NCBI GenBank assembly: GCA_027886175.1
Contig: JAJNNQ010000130.1
Coordinates: 12,665,501-12,729,500 of the forward strand
Direction: 5' to 3'
From: Phylloscopus collybita
Lineage: Eukaryota; Chordata; Aves; Passeriformes; Phylloscopidae
Length of the DNA stretch: 64,000 bases
Shown here: piece by piece, positions 1 through 13,464 of the stretch
Layout of the letters: the number at the start of each line of letters is the position of its first letter
Position numbering within the stretch: the first letter of the stretch is position 1
Made by a program: the position numbers and the translations under genes
Notes under the pieces: generated by a model
Seen by the model: only the letters and a program-made list of their open reading frames with translations
Told to the model about the DNA's origin: nothing
Database searches by the model: none

Positions 1-186
1 TACTGTATTGTCACTTAATCTTGCCTTACAAACTTCCTGTACAGATGTCACCAAGAGCAGTAGCTACAGCAAGACTGATGAGCATAAAGTAATTTGCATG
101 ATTCTCATCCTATCTTTTATGGCCTGCAACACTCATAAAAATCAAGCCACAGCTACTAAAATCTTTGACCAGTGTTACCATGGCAA

Positions 187-239
187 TAGTAATAATAACA
201 ATAACAATAGTAACAATAACAACAACAACAATAATAATG
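187..239. repeat. (AAT/AAC)n trinucleotide microsatellite
   Basis: About 50 bases of interspersed aat and aac triplets. The poly-Asn run in the plus frame across it is a translation artefact of the repeat, not a protein feature. Confidence 0.9.
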
Positions 240-249
240 GCAGTTTTCA

Positions 250-318
250 AGATCTTAAAAAAACAAACAAAACCACCAAAACAAACAAACAAGCAAACAA
301 ACACAACAACACCAAAAA
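250..318. repeat. A/C-rich (AAAC)n-like tract
   Basis: Low-complexity stretch of A runs broken by single C residues (aaac and aaaac units). It is one of about fourteen similar tracts in the window. Confidence 0.85.
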
Positions 319-319
319 A

Positions 320-854
320 AATCACCTAACCTTCAAGTTTTTGTGATTGTTGGATTGACAGTTTTCCTTTATCCTAGGAAAGTAGAATACAGAGAGTATG
401 GCTAACAAATCAGCCATTTCTAACACTGGGTTCTCTCTAGACCTCTGCAGTTACTCTGTACTTTTTATTTTGCACTTCAGGAAAAGTGAGAAGCTTTTTT
501 TTTACCTCAAATATTCTTTTGAGCTGAAAATGCTCTTGTCCAGAAATCTGGTCCAAGAGGAGGGCAAATCACACCCATACCCAAGGGTAAATCTTGACCT
601 TTCAATGAACGTTCTGTGGAGTCTGAAAAGGGTGCACCATTGAGTCCCTCCCACCTTCTCTTCCCATCCATTGGTGTGGATCACAGAGACCATAAGTTAG
701 GGTTTTAAGGAGGAAGTAGCAGATCAAGGGAATTTTAATTTTTGCTTTCAGGTGAAGGGGGAAAATCTCTGCTTGGAGGAAGTGGTCTGTTACAGATACA
801 GAGTATATAATCTGAGTTGGCATGGCTTGAACTCTTTTTGAATTATATGGTTAT
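320..854. other. Unassigned non-coding sequence
   Basis: No recognisable gene, RNA or repeat. Short frames on both strands (60-80 codons) overlap one another and resemble nothing known to me. Confidence 0.55.
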
Positions 855-916
855 ATGAGGTTGGACCTGATGATTTTGGAGGTCTTTTCTAACTTCAATG
901 ATTCTATGATTCTATA
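855..916 (+). mobile_element. CR1 LINE 3' terminal fragment
   Basis: The sequence has the typical avian CR1 3' end: a ggttggacctgatgat-like block, then aggtcttttctaac, then two copies of the 8-base unit attctatg. Only about 60 bases are recognisable, so this copy is very strongly 5' truncated, which is the usual outcome of CR1 target-primed reverse transcription. CR1 has no poly(A) tail; the short tail repeat is diagnostic. The upstream boundary is uncertain. Confidence 0.85.
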
Positions 917-1572
917 TTTAACTGTATATTTGAACAAGTCTTAGTTCTTCACTGTTAAAACAGTACGTGTCTACAATTTGTGAAATGTCTTAAAAGAAGA
1001 GTTAACTTTTTATTATGATTATTTTTCCCAGCAACAAAATGGTCATGCCCAGTGGGATATGCTCTTCCTAAGCATGTTAAAAGTCTCTGCCAGATGCTTT
1101 ATTCCTTTAACATTTGCAAAGTTTTTGTTTCTGTTCTCACAAGTCCCACTGTTATGTTTGAAGCTGGAAAGGATAGATGTTGATGCAAACTCATTTCCAT
1201 CAGAAATACCAAGCTGATCACAAAGTAATCTATAAGCAAGTACCTCAGGCTCCAGAACACATATTTAGTCAAATTTTGTTTTATTTGTACCAAATGTCAA
1301 CCCAAACTGTATTCAGAATCCAGAAGGTTTGAGCTGCTCACAGAAAAGAGATAAACCTTGCTCCAGAGTAGATTTAAAGGCAGTTGAACGGCATATTGCT
1401 AAAAACCATTATATTTATTCACTTAGGACCAGATTTTCAAAGGCATTATTACAACTGGAATTCAAACAGAATGCCAAGGCAGACAGTCAAATTTTTTATC
1501 ACTAATTTCAGTGGGGGTTAAGTGCTTTTCAAAACCAAATATTCTCAAGTGCTTGTATGCATCACCTTATTA
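917..1572. other. Unassigned non-coding sequence
   Basis: AT-rich sequence with no recognisable repeat or coding signal. Only a 64-codon minus-strand frame is open, and it matches nothing I know. Confidence 0.5.
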
Positions 1573-1697
1573 TAAGAAAACAAAACAAAACAACCAAAAA
1601 AACAAACAAACAAAGAAAAAAAAACCCAAAAAAACCCCAAACCAAACCAAACAAACAAACAAAAAAAACAAAAACAAAAACAAAAAAAAAAAAAAAC
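1573..1697. repeat. A/C-rich low-complexity tract
   Basis: About 120 bases of A runs with isolated C residues, ending in a run of about 14 A and then cccacc. The Lys/Asn/Thr-rich frames across it, and the Phe/Val-rich frame opposite, are artefacts of composition. Confidence 0.9.
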
Positions 1698-3128
1698 CCA
1701 CCAGGATTGGACTTTATGTCAAATCCCACAAGTGATCTTCTTGCAGTGATTCCTGTGGGACATTCTTTTAGCATGACTGGGCTGGAAGTGATTCAGTCCA
1801 GTTTGTGCAAGGTGTGTATTGGTGAGTGCATTTGATGTTTTCTTACTCAATGTGTAAGAAGATTTTTTTAAAATTATTTTAATATTTCAATTCATTACTC
1901 TGACTTTACTGTAAAGAATTTTCTTCTGCACCTTATTCACTTATTCAAATTCTTCTTTACTAAATTAGTATACCAGACTTACAAAGAGTTTACTGCTTTT
2001 CCGTCTTTTAAATAATTTTATCTGTAAACTTATCCTGTTTAATTCTTTCTATGTTAAGTTAATAAAATAGTTTTAGAGATTTAGACCTCTTTGTTTAGTT
2101 TATTCAGGCACCTAGAGTATAAAGCAATTAAAATAAACAGTAAACTGTGTCCAATGATGTAATATGTCTCTTATTTTATAACATTCAAAACTGAACTTTA
2201 GTCTTATTTTTCTAAAGGTAATAATGGAAATTAAGTAAAAAAAGACAACAAGGTTGTCTGGAGTGATGGCCACTCCAGGTCCTCAACGAACTTAAGCATA
2301 GGTAAAACCAAAGGTTTCTGATTTGGGATACTCTATAACATGGGTTTAGGTAACTCATTTCCTATTTTAGACAACTGACAGCATCTTGGCCAAAGGTTAT
2401 ATTTAAGTGAATGAATTAAAAAAATTTTTTTGGATGCTTTGATTCATTTATTAAGACAAATGTGTGGGGCCTCTGATACTAATGTGTGCTTAAGGTACTG
2501 TATCATTCTAAACTCTTGTGTTATTACCAGGCTTACTAAATGCCATGGCTGGCTTTGGTGATGAAACAGAATTGTGGTGAAACAAGATCAACAGTCTCTT
2601 TTTAAAAAGCGTGGTACAGGAGGAGAATTCATGTATTAAACCCTTTACTCAAAATGATCAGCTGTCACAGGATTTCAGAGACATGTTCTGTCCTCAGAAA
2701 GTAGAATACAGCCTGAATCAAAGAATATTTCACTGAACATTTAGTTTTCATGGCTCATTTTTGAAACTTGGAGATATCTGCAATCTGCTTTTTTTTGGCA
2801 GAAATATGTTTTATTATGCTCCCCTTTTTAAAGACTGAGAAATGAGATTTCTCTCATGTGCTTCTAAACTCAAATTTTGATTACGCTATTGTTTCATGAT
2901 GTTGTTCAGTAAAACCTTTGAGGTAACAACACCTTCACATTCTGGTGCTTGAACATCTGCTGCTGAAATCTCTCCCACTGAGCATCCTTTACTACAAGGG
3001 ATTTCTCTAAGAATCTTGGCTGATTGACTCAATTTGCTCTATTGGAGCCTCGGATATCTTGGTCCAGTTAACAAGTCCAGTTAACAGCAGAGGCTTACCG
3101 TCTTAAGTTTAGACTTGCCTCAGTAGTC

Positions 3129-3144
3129 ATGATCATATGATCAT
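3129..3144. repeat. Perfect 16-bp palindrome
   Basis: atgatcatatgatcat equals its own reverse complement. It contains two tgatca sites around a central atat. It may be chance in AT-rich DNA. Confidence 0.8.
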
Positions 3145-3243
3145 ATGTGTTATTCTTTAGTTTATTTTTCTGTTCCTCTTGGGCTAGAAGGTACTGAATT
3201 TTACTACTGAATAGAATTTGCATGTACCTAGAGAGCTGTGAAG

Positions 3244-3261
3244 ATAATAATAATAATAATA
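3244..3261. repeat. (ATA)n microsatellite
   Basis: Six tandem ata/taa units. Confidence 0.85.
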
Positions 3262-6200
3262 CTATTTCAGTGCTGGAAAAGCCTTTCTATTTCTGTTAAT
3301 TACAAGGCTATTGGAGGTAGATTTATTATACCATTTAAGTATGACTCTAACGTTGGCAAAGCAGAACAGAAATGTGGGAAGTTACGTTGAATCAGGAGGA
3401 TAATAAAGCACAATTGGGATTCACACCAGGAAAAATGACCCCTTCAGAGCCTAATTCAGAAAGAGCTTAAATAAAAGCCATTCTGCCAACTTCTCGCCTG
3501 CTGCAGATTTAGCTTCCCACTCCGTTATGCCCTAAGCAAAGGTCAGTGTACTCGTTGGGTAAGTGTGAAGGTGTTCACCTTCTACATCACTCCTAATCAC
3601 CCCTACCTAAGAAGAATTAAAAAGAAATCAAAAAAGAATATGACGTTGTTATTAAAAACCAATTAAAGTTTGAGAGTATGTTTTATTTATTAACTTCTCA
3701 GGAATCTTTTGTTACCCTTTCACTTTGTGAAAATGCCATGGTATCTACGAAAGAGCAACACCCTTCCCTAGAAGGATGATTCTTAAGTCCATAAAAGACA
3801 CTAAAGACTGATTAGTTTATAGCTAGCAACTTTTTATATGGATATTCACATGACGTGACTTCTTTCTGTCAAGTCTGTCACAAAACAAATTTTGTTAACC
3901 TGATTACTCATAAGAAATGAATAAAAGAGTTAAGAGATCCCACTGGATACATTGCTTTTATTTAAATGAGTAGCTATAAATACATTTTTATGTTATTTAC
4001 CATCTTGCAATTCTAAGAACTCATAAATGAACTTTATAATCTGCAGTAGCTGTTATATGAGTGTGAATGATTGAAATGCTATAATGTTTTGTAAATGTAA
4101 TTTTAGCAAACACAATCGATCATTACTCAAAGTAAAACTTGATTTTCTGGAGTGTTATTTATTTGCCTGAAGCCTAGCTGGAATTTCCAGACTATAATTC
4201 TCCTCTCAAATGATTTGTTTGTTCTCGGTATTAACAGGTTATTAGGAGACTCTGTCAGCTTCCACAATGAGTTAAAACACAAACATGAAATTTGGCAAGT
4301 GTATTCCAGACTGATAACATGCATGTTTGTGTTCACATTGCTGGATGTATTTGAGTGCAGTGATGTCCCCTTGTGGTCAAGGCTATGCTATTTCCTCCCT
4401 CCACAGAATTTATAGAGGGGATGAATCTATGCCTTGAGTCTTCTTCTCCAGAGTCTGCACTGATTGCATACTGGAATGTAAATGGCTCTGCAGTGGGAAC
4501 TTGGGTGGATGTCAAATATTCGTCTCAAAGGGTAGAAACAACTGAGTCTATGTCATTTCCATCTTAATTTTGAGTATCTGGAGTCTTTAAAATTAGGCTA
4601 AACCCCATGGCATGTGTCCTGACTGTAACTGTAATTTAAATCTTGATTCCTCCTCTCAATTTCATCATGCAATGACTACTATCTTGGTATCTGTATTTTC
4701 CCTGGCAAGGCCTCATGACTTAGAGAGGAGTGTAGATCACCTAATTACAGGGGCATCTGGCACCACTCCTCATGTGCAAGGTGAGGGAAAAGAGGCCTGA
4801 GAAAATACATCCATGAAAGATAAGAAGATTTTGTGCTGCCTGAGCTGTTGAGTCCCCTAAGGATGCTCTATATGTGGGTGTCACACTTGCTGGGATTCAA
4901 GATACTGTGCTTTAAAAGGCTCTGGCAGGTCCTTCATCCTTTAAAGAGCAGTGACTATGTCAGATGGACATGAAAAAATAATAGCAAAAGTGCTTCTGAT
5001 CAACACCTTTTAGTACTGAAGCTTTCTACTTGGTCAACTAATGTAATAGCAGGGACATCCTGAAATAATTGTTGTATTAGCCAAGAAGTCCTCACTGCTA
5101 TTAAAAATATTTATAAAATTAATTTGAAGGGTACTGTGACCAATTAATGCCTTCACTTCTGACATATTATCAGTATACAGTTCTACAATCTAATGTTACC
5201 TAGAAAAAAATACCAGTTAGCACCAGGACTAGAGAACTACTTTTTAGCAGGATTTGAGAAACATTTTAAATTTACTTTGAAGAATAAGAAAAGGATTTCT
5301 TATTCTAAAAATGTATAGTTCTTTTTATTCTCTGTATGTACTAACTGGTTTAATATAGGAAAAGATTCTACTAAATGGAGCAAGGAGGAACCAATAAAAG
5401 CATTGATTGTATTTGTATGATGACCAGGTGCATTTTAAAAAGTGACAGAAATTTATGTGTATTTACTGAGCTTTATTTCCCCAAATTTTCATGGTATTAT
5501 TCTCCTCTACTATAAAAAAAAACTATTCACTTAAAATTTCCTCCCTTTGTCATGCTGTTTTTTTCCACATCCTTGGAATGTCCCTTTCCAGAGTACTGTA
5601 TCAGCACTAAATGTGTCACCATTTGTCCTTACGGTGTTGGGACAGCTTTCTGCCATGCCTGGGCACCAAAGTAACCCAGGACAGGGCATGGGATGCAGGC
5701 AAAGGAGCTCACTGTGTCCAGGGGGAGGTGTCAGCATGGAAAGCTGCATCCTTAGCGCATAAACCAGGGCAATATCTGAACGCTTCTCTGGAGACTTCTT
5801 AATCAGGGCTGAAATGTCTCAGAGATTATGCCAGAGGTAAAGTATCTTCTGGAATGATTTTGGGCTTCATTTTGCTGCCACTATTAATGCAGAGTGTCTT
5901 TTCCCAGGAGGGGAATATTTCACTTCAGCAGGATTATCAGTTTGAAGGAGTGTTGCTTCACACAAGTGGTCCTGTTTCAATAAACCTTGTTTGACAGTGA
6001 AGGCTGCAGTGTTCTCCTGTGCTTTCTGAGACTGCACAAGGATAGATGTGTCTGGGCTTTTTGCAGTTCTTCCTGTCAGATTAATTTCAAGGAGCCAGGA
6101 GCATTAACAACTCCTTCACTTAAAGAGGACTGGTAGGGATTTCTGTCTCCCTCTCTTCCATACTTCTAGTAATTGCTCAGCTCCTGGTAGAGGACTGTAG

Positions 6201-6293
6201 ACCACTAATGCTGCACTGAGACACAAAACTGATGATGTCCCTGAGGTGTCTGCAACAGAGAGGAGGGGACATGCCACTCTGGGTAAGGGACCT

Positions 6294-7017
6294 TGTCTTG
6301 GGTTGGAAAGACAGGTATCAGCCAGGGAAAGCTGGAGCGTCCCTTAGAATGGGGAATGTAAACCCCTCACCCCCACCAAATTATAATTTTGCAATTAAGG
6401 GCTTTCAGGCAAAGATTTGGGAATAGGAATAACAGTTCTTTACTAGGAATACTAACAATACAAATGTAGTAGAAGACAAAACCACCCAACCAAACAAGCA
6501 AACAAACAAACAAGCAATCCTGGAAAACCCTGACAGAGTCAGAGCTACAACCTGACACCCTGTTGGTCAGGGTGTTGGAAGCAGTCCAAAAGTGAGTCCT
6601 CCTGGAGTGGCAGATGTGGTTCTGGTGGAGTAGAGATGATCCTGTAGAACAAGGGTCCAGTGATGATGAGAAGGGGTCCAGTCTTCCTCTGGGAATCGGG
6701 TGAGCAACTAGATATTTTCTGTTCCTACATCTCAGTTTTTATCCAGGTAGGAATGGTTGGCTCCCCACACTGCGTAGAGCATCTCACAATAGGATGATGG
6801 AATGTGGATGTTCCACTTTGGGGATGTGTGCTTCTAGGGGTGTCTTAATGGCCCATTAACGGGAAAATATAGCCGTGGAGGGAGGACAGGCAGTGAAAGA
6901 GATAAGAAACACTGCCCCACCTGGTTTTAACAGCTGGCCCATTATCAGAAGGCATCCGCTGCTCTCCCCCAGAGTTACAAGAGATAAAGAAAAACATCTC
7001 CCCAACTACTTTTAAGA
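6294..7017 (-). mobile_element. Solo LTR of an endogenous retrovirus, copy 1 (minus)
   Basis: About 724 bases that align along nearly their whole length with the reverse complement of 17604-18285. Shared blocks include the tgtctt... end, the tgcaattaagggctttcag block, a TATA-like box (minus strand, around 6735-6744), an agtaaa-type poly(A) signal (minus, 6439-6444) and a (GTTT)n stretch. The end at 6294 is a clean TG; the other end, near 7017, has decayed from CA. I see no primer-binding site or gag/pol frame beside it, and the flanking five bases do not match, so it is best read as an old solo LTR. It resembles an ERVL-like songbird LTR from memory; the class is inferred. Confidence 0.75.
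6478..6515. repeat. (CAAA)n tract inside LTR copy 1
   Basis: An aaaccaaacaagcaaacaaac-like run inside the LTR, matching the (GTTT)n run at 18065-18107 in the oppositely oriented copy. It is therefore an inherited part of the element. Confidence 0.8.
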
Positions 7018-7330
7018 AATGAAATAGAGTACCCACCCCTTGGTCCACAACCCAAGACAGACCTCCTATCTTCTCTACTCCTTGGAGGGAAGGGGTACTT
7101 TTACCCAGGCTAGGGACTGGATGGTTGTATGTAGCGGGGGGCGAGGGAAGGAGGCAGCAAAGCTCTGAATCAGACTTGGTGCTGAGTGGGCCTTGAAGCT
7201 CTTAAGCATGGGAACTATAAATTATCTGATATTAAATGCTAGCAACAACAACAAGAACAAAAATATGTGAGCTGCATATCAGTGTCCTTGGCTCTTCAGG
7301 AGATCATGACTCTGCCAAAAACTCATCAAA

Positions 7331-7355
7331 TTATATATATATATATATATATATA
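7331..7355. repeat. (AT)n microsatellite
   Basis: About 12 uninterrupted at dinucleotides. Confidence 0.9.
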
Positions 7356-8240
7356 GTTTTCCCGTTGCTTTGGACTCTTCCATGTTATGTGTGGGCTTGT
7401 ATGTCAATGGAGCAAGAAGGTCAGCCCTAAACTGTGTATTCCACCAGAACATTTGTCGTGCTGTTAAATAATAACTGTACTGTGGAAGAGCCTTTATTTC
7501 AATTATGTCCATACATGCTAACTAAAACTGGGCTGTTCTTTCTGTATATATTAAACAGTCAGAAAACATCCTTGATGTCAAATATTATATAAATTACCAA
7601 GTATTTCAAAAGCAGTCTTGTTTTGTGCAAAGCTGTTTTGCTGACTCCCTCCTATCCAAGGTGTTCCTATGCTGATACCATCTTGTTCTCTTAAGTGAAT
7701 TTCTTGTAAAAAGATTATGTCAGCTTTTTTCTGTTTCTAAATAATTTTTGTGGTTATAACTCTAAGCCATTTATGTTCTCCATTACAAATTCAATTATCT
7801 GGTTTGCCATAATTCCCCTCTGTAATATTTGACCATTTGGTATACCATACAATGTCGTTGTCAAGTTTTAACATAACTATAAAAAGACTAGCATATTCTA
7901 AAACTATTTGGAGATGCTGATTTTTAAAGGGATTAATATATCAATATAACCCTGAAAAACCTACTAGAATAATATGCATATATTTACAGTTTATCTTTAG
8001 CCCAGTTTCTCATTAATAGGCTCTGTTGATTTCTCATATCGACATTAAATTACTTATCCATAAAAATGATAAAATGAATTATTTGCAGCAAAAAGGAAAG
8101 ATGGGAAGTTGAAGTAATAGAGATAATCAACACAGTTGTGGCTAAACTGGTATAAGCAAGAAAGACCAGCAGGGTGTGAACTTTTCTTTACTTTTGTGGT
8201 ATGCAGATGTGACTCGTTAAAAAAAAAATAAGAAGTGTGT

Positions 8241-8277
8241 GGTGGGTTGTTTGGTTGTTTTTGTTGTTTTTTTTTCC
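8241..8277. repeat. T/G-rich tract (complement of A/C-rich type)
   Basis: gttgtttggttgtttttgtt followed by a run of T. Same composition as the A/C-rich tracts elsewhere, in the opposite orientation. Confidence 0.8.
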
Positions 8278-11200
8278 TTGAAAAATTCTATTACAGGCCA
8301 GTCATCATATCCAAATTTCCCTGGCTGATGGAATCTGACAGGATCACTGCCTATGGGAATATGTCTGTAGGCCAGTAATTTTTTTTTTGTTCTTGTCAGA
8401 AATACTCAAAAGGGTAAGGCCATCTGCTTTCTTGCAATTAGATACTCCCCTTTCAATTGTAATATACTGAGAGTCAGATAATTTATTCATCCCAGGGTAA
8501 ATGTATACACTAGCAGCGTGGTGGAAATGGAGAGAACTAAGCCTGGCAGAGGAATAAATAACTCTGCTGTACCTCATCCCATCCACACAGATACTCAGTG
8601 TGTGTCACGCTGGCTGTCCCTCTGAGCATGCCTCCCCAGCCCCCTCCTCTTGCCTCAGGACATGAAAGAAAGCTATCATTGCCCAGCTACTGGAAGATCT
8701 CTGAAGAACTGAGGTTATTTGGTTTAAAATTTTCAGTGGCCCATGAAGATGTAGATGGATTGTCTGTTTTGGCTAGTAACACATCTGGAAACAGTAGAAA
8801 GAATACTTGCAGATACAGAACAACCAGTGTGCGAGACAGAGTCTCAAGGAAACCAAAGCAAACAAACAGAAATGTGCACCAAGAAAGGAGATTTTCTTAA
8901 TCTCAGTGTCACCCAGTGAACTCATCAAAAAGCCACAGGCTTTGCATTAATCAGAGTCAGGACCATGAGACGCTACATGGCTGTGCCCTCTCCTGCAGGC
9001 GCTGGTTCCAGCAGTGTGTGCCGGGGGGTGAGGGGCTCTGTACCCTAATCCCAGTGAGATGCTCCTTGGGCAGTAGCAGCCTGGTAGGTGCCCAGGGGAT
9101 GGAAAGATGCTGATGCAAGTTACAGACAGCATGTGGACATTGTGTGAAGGAAACCCAACAATTTTCTCATATGAAAACCCACATCATCCTGGAGGAGTGC
9201 TGATGACATCAACCTTGGGGCTGGGAGGGCATCTGGAAAGTGAGTGCAACCCCAGACATAATTGGCAGTTTATTACTAGGTTTTCTTATATGATAACTCA
9301 AATTGTCACTAATGAGGCTTTATCAATCAGCCTCAGGGTTGATAAATCAGGATGCAAGGAGTTGATAGCACTAAAACTGGATGAATAACTATCACTCGCT
9401 GTAGTAGTGATTAGGCTGCTAAAACATGAATTAGGAAAACAGCAAATTCTTGAGTCCATGTTTATTGTACATTCCCTTTTTCCCCATGATGAGGTTTTGA
9501 GTGGTACAAGTGGAACAGCTTCCTGCTGGAGTTAATTACATGTGAGAATGAAAAATTTGACTTTGAAGCACTTAGTGTAACAGTAGCCATATTTAAAGGT
9601 CCCAAGCTAACAAAAGAATAAGGAAAAACGTCTTGTGAGTACTAAGCCTCTAAAATAAAGCTGGATCTGTCACCTTAACTGTATTTCTACATAAATGGTA
9701 ATTATGAAATTCTAAAGGGTGAGAGGTCAAGTAACTATTTTTCTGGAGGAAAACTCTGCTTCCAAGCTCTTACGATATTCAGAAAAATTCTGATACTAAT
9801 CTAATCAGAAGCGTCTGGCTGTTGCTTTGTAATAATAAAATAAAAGAACATATCGTAGATAGTCTGCTTTGAATGTTATAGAGACTCAGAAGAATTTATC
9901 CCACTGCAATTAAAACATGATAATTTAATCTGTTAGTTGAAAAATTGTTCAACTCAATAGTGTGTAGTTTTTGTGAACATGCATTAATCAAATTTCATTT
10001 GAAAGAACTGATTTTAGAAAACATGTATCCAAGATATAGATGCAACTCTTCCTAGAAATAGTCTTCAGTCTATCATTTGCTTGCATGACATGGGAGATAC
10101 TGAAGAAGTGAATTCAGAGACTAAAAATATCACAGAGCATTGATCAGAATTAAGATCAGTTCCAACAGAGCAGCTCTAGAAATTAGAGTGCTCCTGGGAG
10201 AAATACAGAAGTCAATGTGCTAGACCCTGTGCTTGTGTAGATTAGCACTGAAATCAATAAAGCTCTTACTTTGCTACAGCTTCTGCTGCTGTTAAATTAA
10301 GGTAATATTTATGACAGGGCTTTGTAGTGTTCTGTCTCTTGGAAACGTGTAGGTGGCCAGAAGGGGACTGTGTGTGGTAAAAATGCATCACGAAACACTG
10401 GGCGTGAAATGGAGGAGACTAATGGTGGAGATGACATGGTTATGGCTGCACATACTTGATCTGGAAGTACTTCAGTACCATATTGTCCCATCAACAGACT
10501 GAACCTTTAAGAGAGGAGTCAGTGTATGGAGCCTTAATGCAGCATTTTCCATCTGCTGTGATGTTGGATGTTGGCATTAATTCCATAGGCTCGTGGTTTA
10601 GCACTCTCACACCTGATGTTTTGTACGCACCCCCTGGCAGCCATCAGTTGCGGTGGAGACTGGAATTTGTCTTGCTTTAGGTGAAACAAAGTGATTTTTA
10701 CAGACATATTAAATAGCAGAACAGATTGCAAAACCCCAGGCTAGATATCACTAGGAGCTTAAGAGACTTCTTCAGAGCAATTTTTTTCTACTTCACTTCA
10801 TAAGTAGGATAAGGTAAACACCTACCCTTTATGAACAAACATTGCTTTATATAAACCCACAGACAGGAGACATTTACTTAAAAAAGGAAGTTAAAGCCTG
10901 ATAGAAATGTGATGTATATTACCTCTACCTTAATGGAAATGTGAGGATTTGCTTTCATTTTACAGAATGAATTTGCTTTCAACAAATTCTTGGAAAATAT
11001 ACCTCTTCCTTTAAAAAACTTCAGTCTAGATGAATTGAGGTTACAGCCCTAAGATGTTTCCTAACATTAATCTCACATATTACCAGGGTGATAATAACTT
11101 TCTTTAGCTGATAGTGGTGAAAAGTGAGTGAGGGAATAGGATTGCTGATCTTTCATTTTTTGTTCTGCCAGTCACCTTTTCTGAACATGTATGCCGTTAA

Positions 11201-12070
11201 ATTTTTAGCTTAGGAAACGGAACAAAGATTTATTGCCTCAAAGTAGAATTTCCAAGACACCAAAACAGAGGAAAATATGAGGTTGCAGGTTTATGAAAAA
11301 GGGAGGCAATGCATAAGGCTTACCTTGTCTGCTACAGTGGTATTTCAATATGTGCATGTAGTATTTCAAAACATACATCTCAAAAGATATATATTCCCTT
11401 CTCTCTCCTGAAGTCCTAATATGAAAAACTCATTTGAAATTTCATTTTAAGTGTTACACATTTTTTCAGTTTATATTCGTGTTTGACATGCTATTAGGTG
11501 AAGCCCGAATTCAAGTAAACATTGGCAAAACGTTTTCATATTTATTACTTATTTTAATGTATGAATATTCTTATAAAAAACATAGTCTTGATTACTTCTT
11601 TATTCATCTGCCTTAAATACAATGGTTCAGATCATTGTCTGGGACTAAGTTTAAAATCAATATTTGGCATAGTTTACATTACTTTCCATGTATTTGGGAA
11701 AAGGTGAGTGAGGGCCAGAGACCTGTCCCATTCACATTAAATTCGTTGCTTAGACAATGAAACTGCATACTTCTATTAATGTACAGAAGGCTTAGTGATT
11801 GTGTAAATGTGAAAGTTTGGGCATCTCCCCAAAGAATGGAAGGAAATCCTAGCTATTGACAGTTGAACTAGAAATGTCTGCTATCCCTAACTAAACAGAG
11901 ACAAACAAAGTGGCTCAAGTGCTGCATAAACATGTATCATATCAGTTGACTCTGTTTGTATTTTGCAGAATTCAATAATCAATTTTATTTTTTTCCCCCA
12001 ATGCATTTATTTATCATGCTTGGAAAAAAAAAATCATAAGTCTATTAGGCATATTCCAGTGGTAGTTCAC

Positions 12071-12085
12071 AAAAAAAAAAAAAAA
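12071..12085. repeat. Poly(A), 15 bases
   Basis: Uninterrupted A run 40 bases upstream of the (TATAA)n array. Confidence 0.9.
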
Positions 12086-12120
12086 GGCTATCATCATACT
12101 GCTAAAAATAAAAATATAAA

Positions 12121-12176
12121 ATTAATATAATATAATATAATATAATATAATATAATATATAATAAATATAATAACA
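12121..12176. repeat. (TATAA)n pentanucleotide array
   Basis: About eight near-perfect tataa units followed by irregular ata/taa sequence. It is almost entirely A and T. Confidence 0.9.
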
Positions 12177-13464
12177 TATTATTTTTATTATTATATGGCT
12201 TTACTAATTGTTATCACTGATAAATTAGCTTTGTTTTCTACAGTGAATGTCACAAAAAAAATTAAAATTGTATCTTATTAAAAAAACAAAAGTAGAAGTT
12301 GAGATTAACATCTGAACACATTTGTGTTAATTTTAAATATCTAAGCTACAGCATTTGTACCACATTTCCCCAAAAATAACTATTAAGTGTATGAGATATC
12401 AAGCTGTGGCAGCAGGGGTTGATTTACTTAACTGTTTCACATAATTAATTTAGTTTTGTTTCAAACTCTGTGTTTGTTTTATATGTTCTCCTTCAGCTGT
12501 AAGAAATGTTTGTGCTAGAATTCCACCATTTTCACCTCTGCCAATCGCTTCAGTAAAAGATTTTGCCTCTTGCTGCAACCATGGTAATGCCATCCTGATG
12601 ATTGCACAAGAACTACAGTAAAGTATGCAGTCAAGTTATTCCAAACGAAAAATTTAAATGCCTTTCAGTTTTGAATTTTGCCACCAATGTTTATGTCTAT
12701 TCAGAGCTCAGAAGCATTCATTTCATTTCAGTATGCTCTGGTTTTTGCCATCTCATTTTTTCAGGTGGCTTCACAGAATGATTTAGAAGCATTGTGCTAC
12801 ACAATGAGGCTGGGATTATTTGAATCTATTTTAAAATAATGTTAATTTCTTTTTACATGGTTTAGCTTTTTAACTTATGGTACTGCAGTCAATTAATGAA
12901 GGAAGAAAAGACCAGACTTTAGAAAGAAAATGTATGAGTAATTCACTGACAATATTTATTCACCTATGATTGGTAGAGTGCCATTGACACAGAAATATTA
13001 CATATGCACTCATGTTTGCAAACATGAAAACATCCTGTTTGTGATGTGTCTGGGAAAAAAAATCATTCCCAGACAAACAATTAATGTTCTTGAAATATCT
13101 CTTAACAATTTACAGAAATATTTACCTTTGCTAGGATGTTGGAAGTGGATTTTAGTTCATCATCTAATCTGAGGCAATAATATCAAAGGCAACAAAACCT
13201 CTCTGGAATTATAAAGGACACATTCAGCCTTGATGCAAAGTAAAACAAGATTATGGACTCCTTCATTGTGAGAACCCTGGGTCAGGACTGTGTTGTTTTC
13301 TTTCTTCTCCTTCCCTCTTTCTTTAGTGGATTGATTACAGTGGAACCCAAGAGGTGATTTCTGCTCCTATTTCTGTAATCTGGGTCATTCAGAGATGTTG
13401 TACAGAGGACTTTTCCATGGTTTGGGGCAGCTGGGATTAGGAAAGGATGACAAAGTTAGAGGCA
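12177..13464. other. Unassigned non-coding sequence
   Basis: AT-rich to about 13.2 kb, then rising in GC towards the CR1 fragment. The 80 bases just left of the CR1 homology do not match the CR1 3' untranslated region. Confidence 0.5.

Larger units (their letters stand above)
1698..6293. other. Unassigned non-coding region
   Basis: About 4.6 kb of AT-rich DNA with stop codons in all frames. It holds a short (ATA)n run (3244-3261) and a 16-base palindrome (3129-3144). Small frames near 4150-4800 and 5530-5800 show no domain, no consistent splice signals and heavy overlap on both strands, so I do not call them genes. Confidence 0.55.
7018..12070. other. Unassigned non-coding region
   Basis: About 5 kb with no supported gene. 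It contains an (AT)n microsatellite (7331-7355), a T/G-rich tract (8241-8277) and a short inverted repeat (tttatcaa at 9319-9326 with ttgataaa at 9339-9346). The 100-codon frame at 8598-8900 and the 93-codon frame at 9107-9388 have no recognisable domain. Confidence 0.55.

Noticed and set aside
2550..2600. C/D-box snoRNA-like sequence (tgatgaaa)
   Set aside because: No D box at suitable spacing and no terminal stem.
6200..6293. Possible retroviral internal region next to LTR copy 1
   Set aside because: No primer-binding site or gag/pol similarity follows the LTR end, so a solo LTR is the simpler reading.
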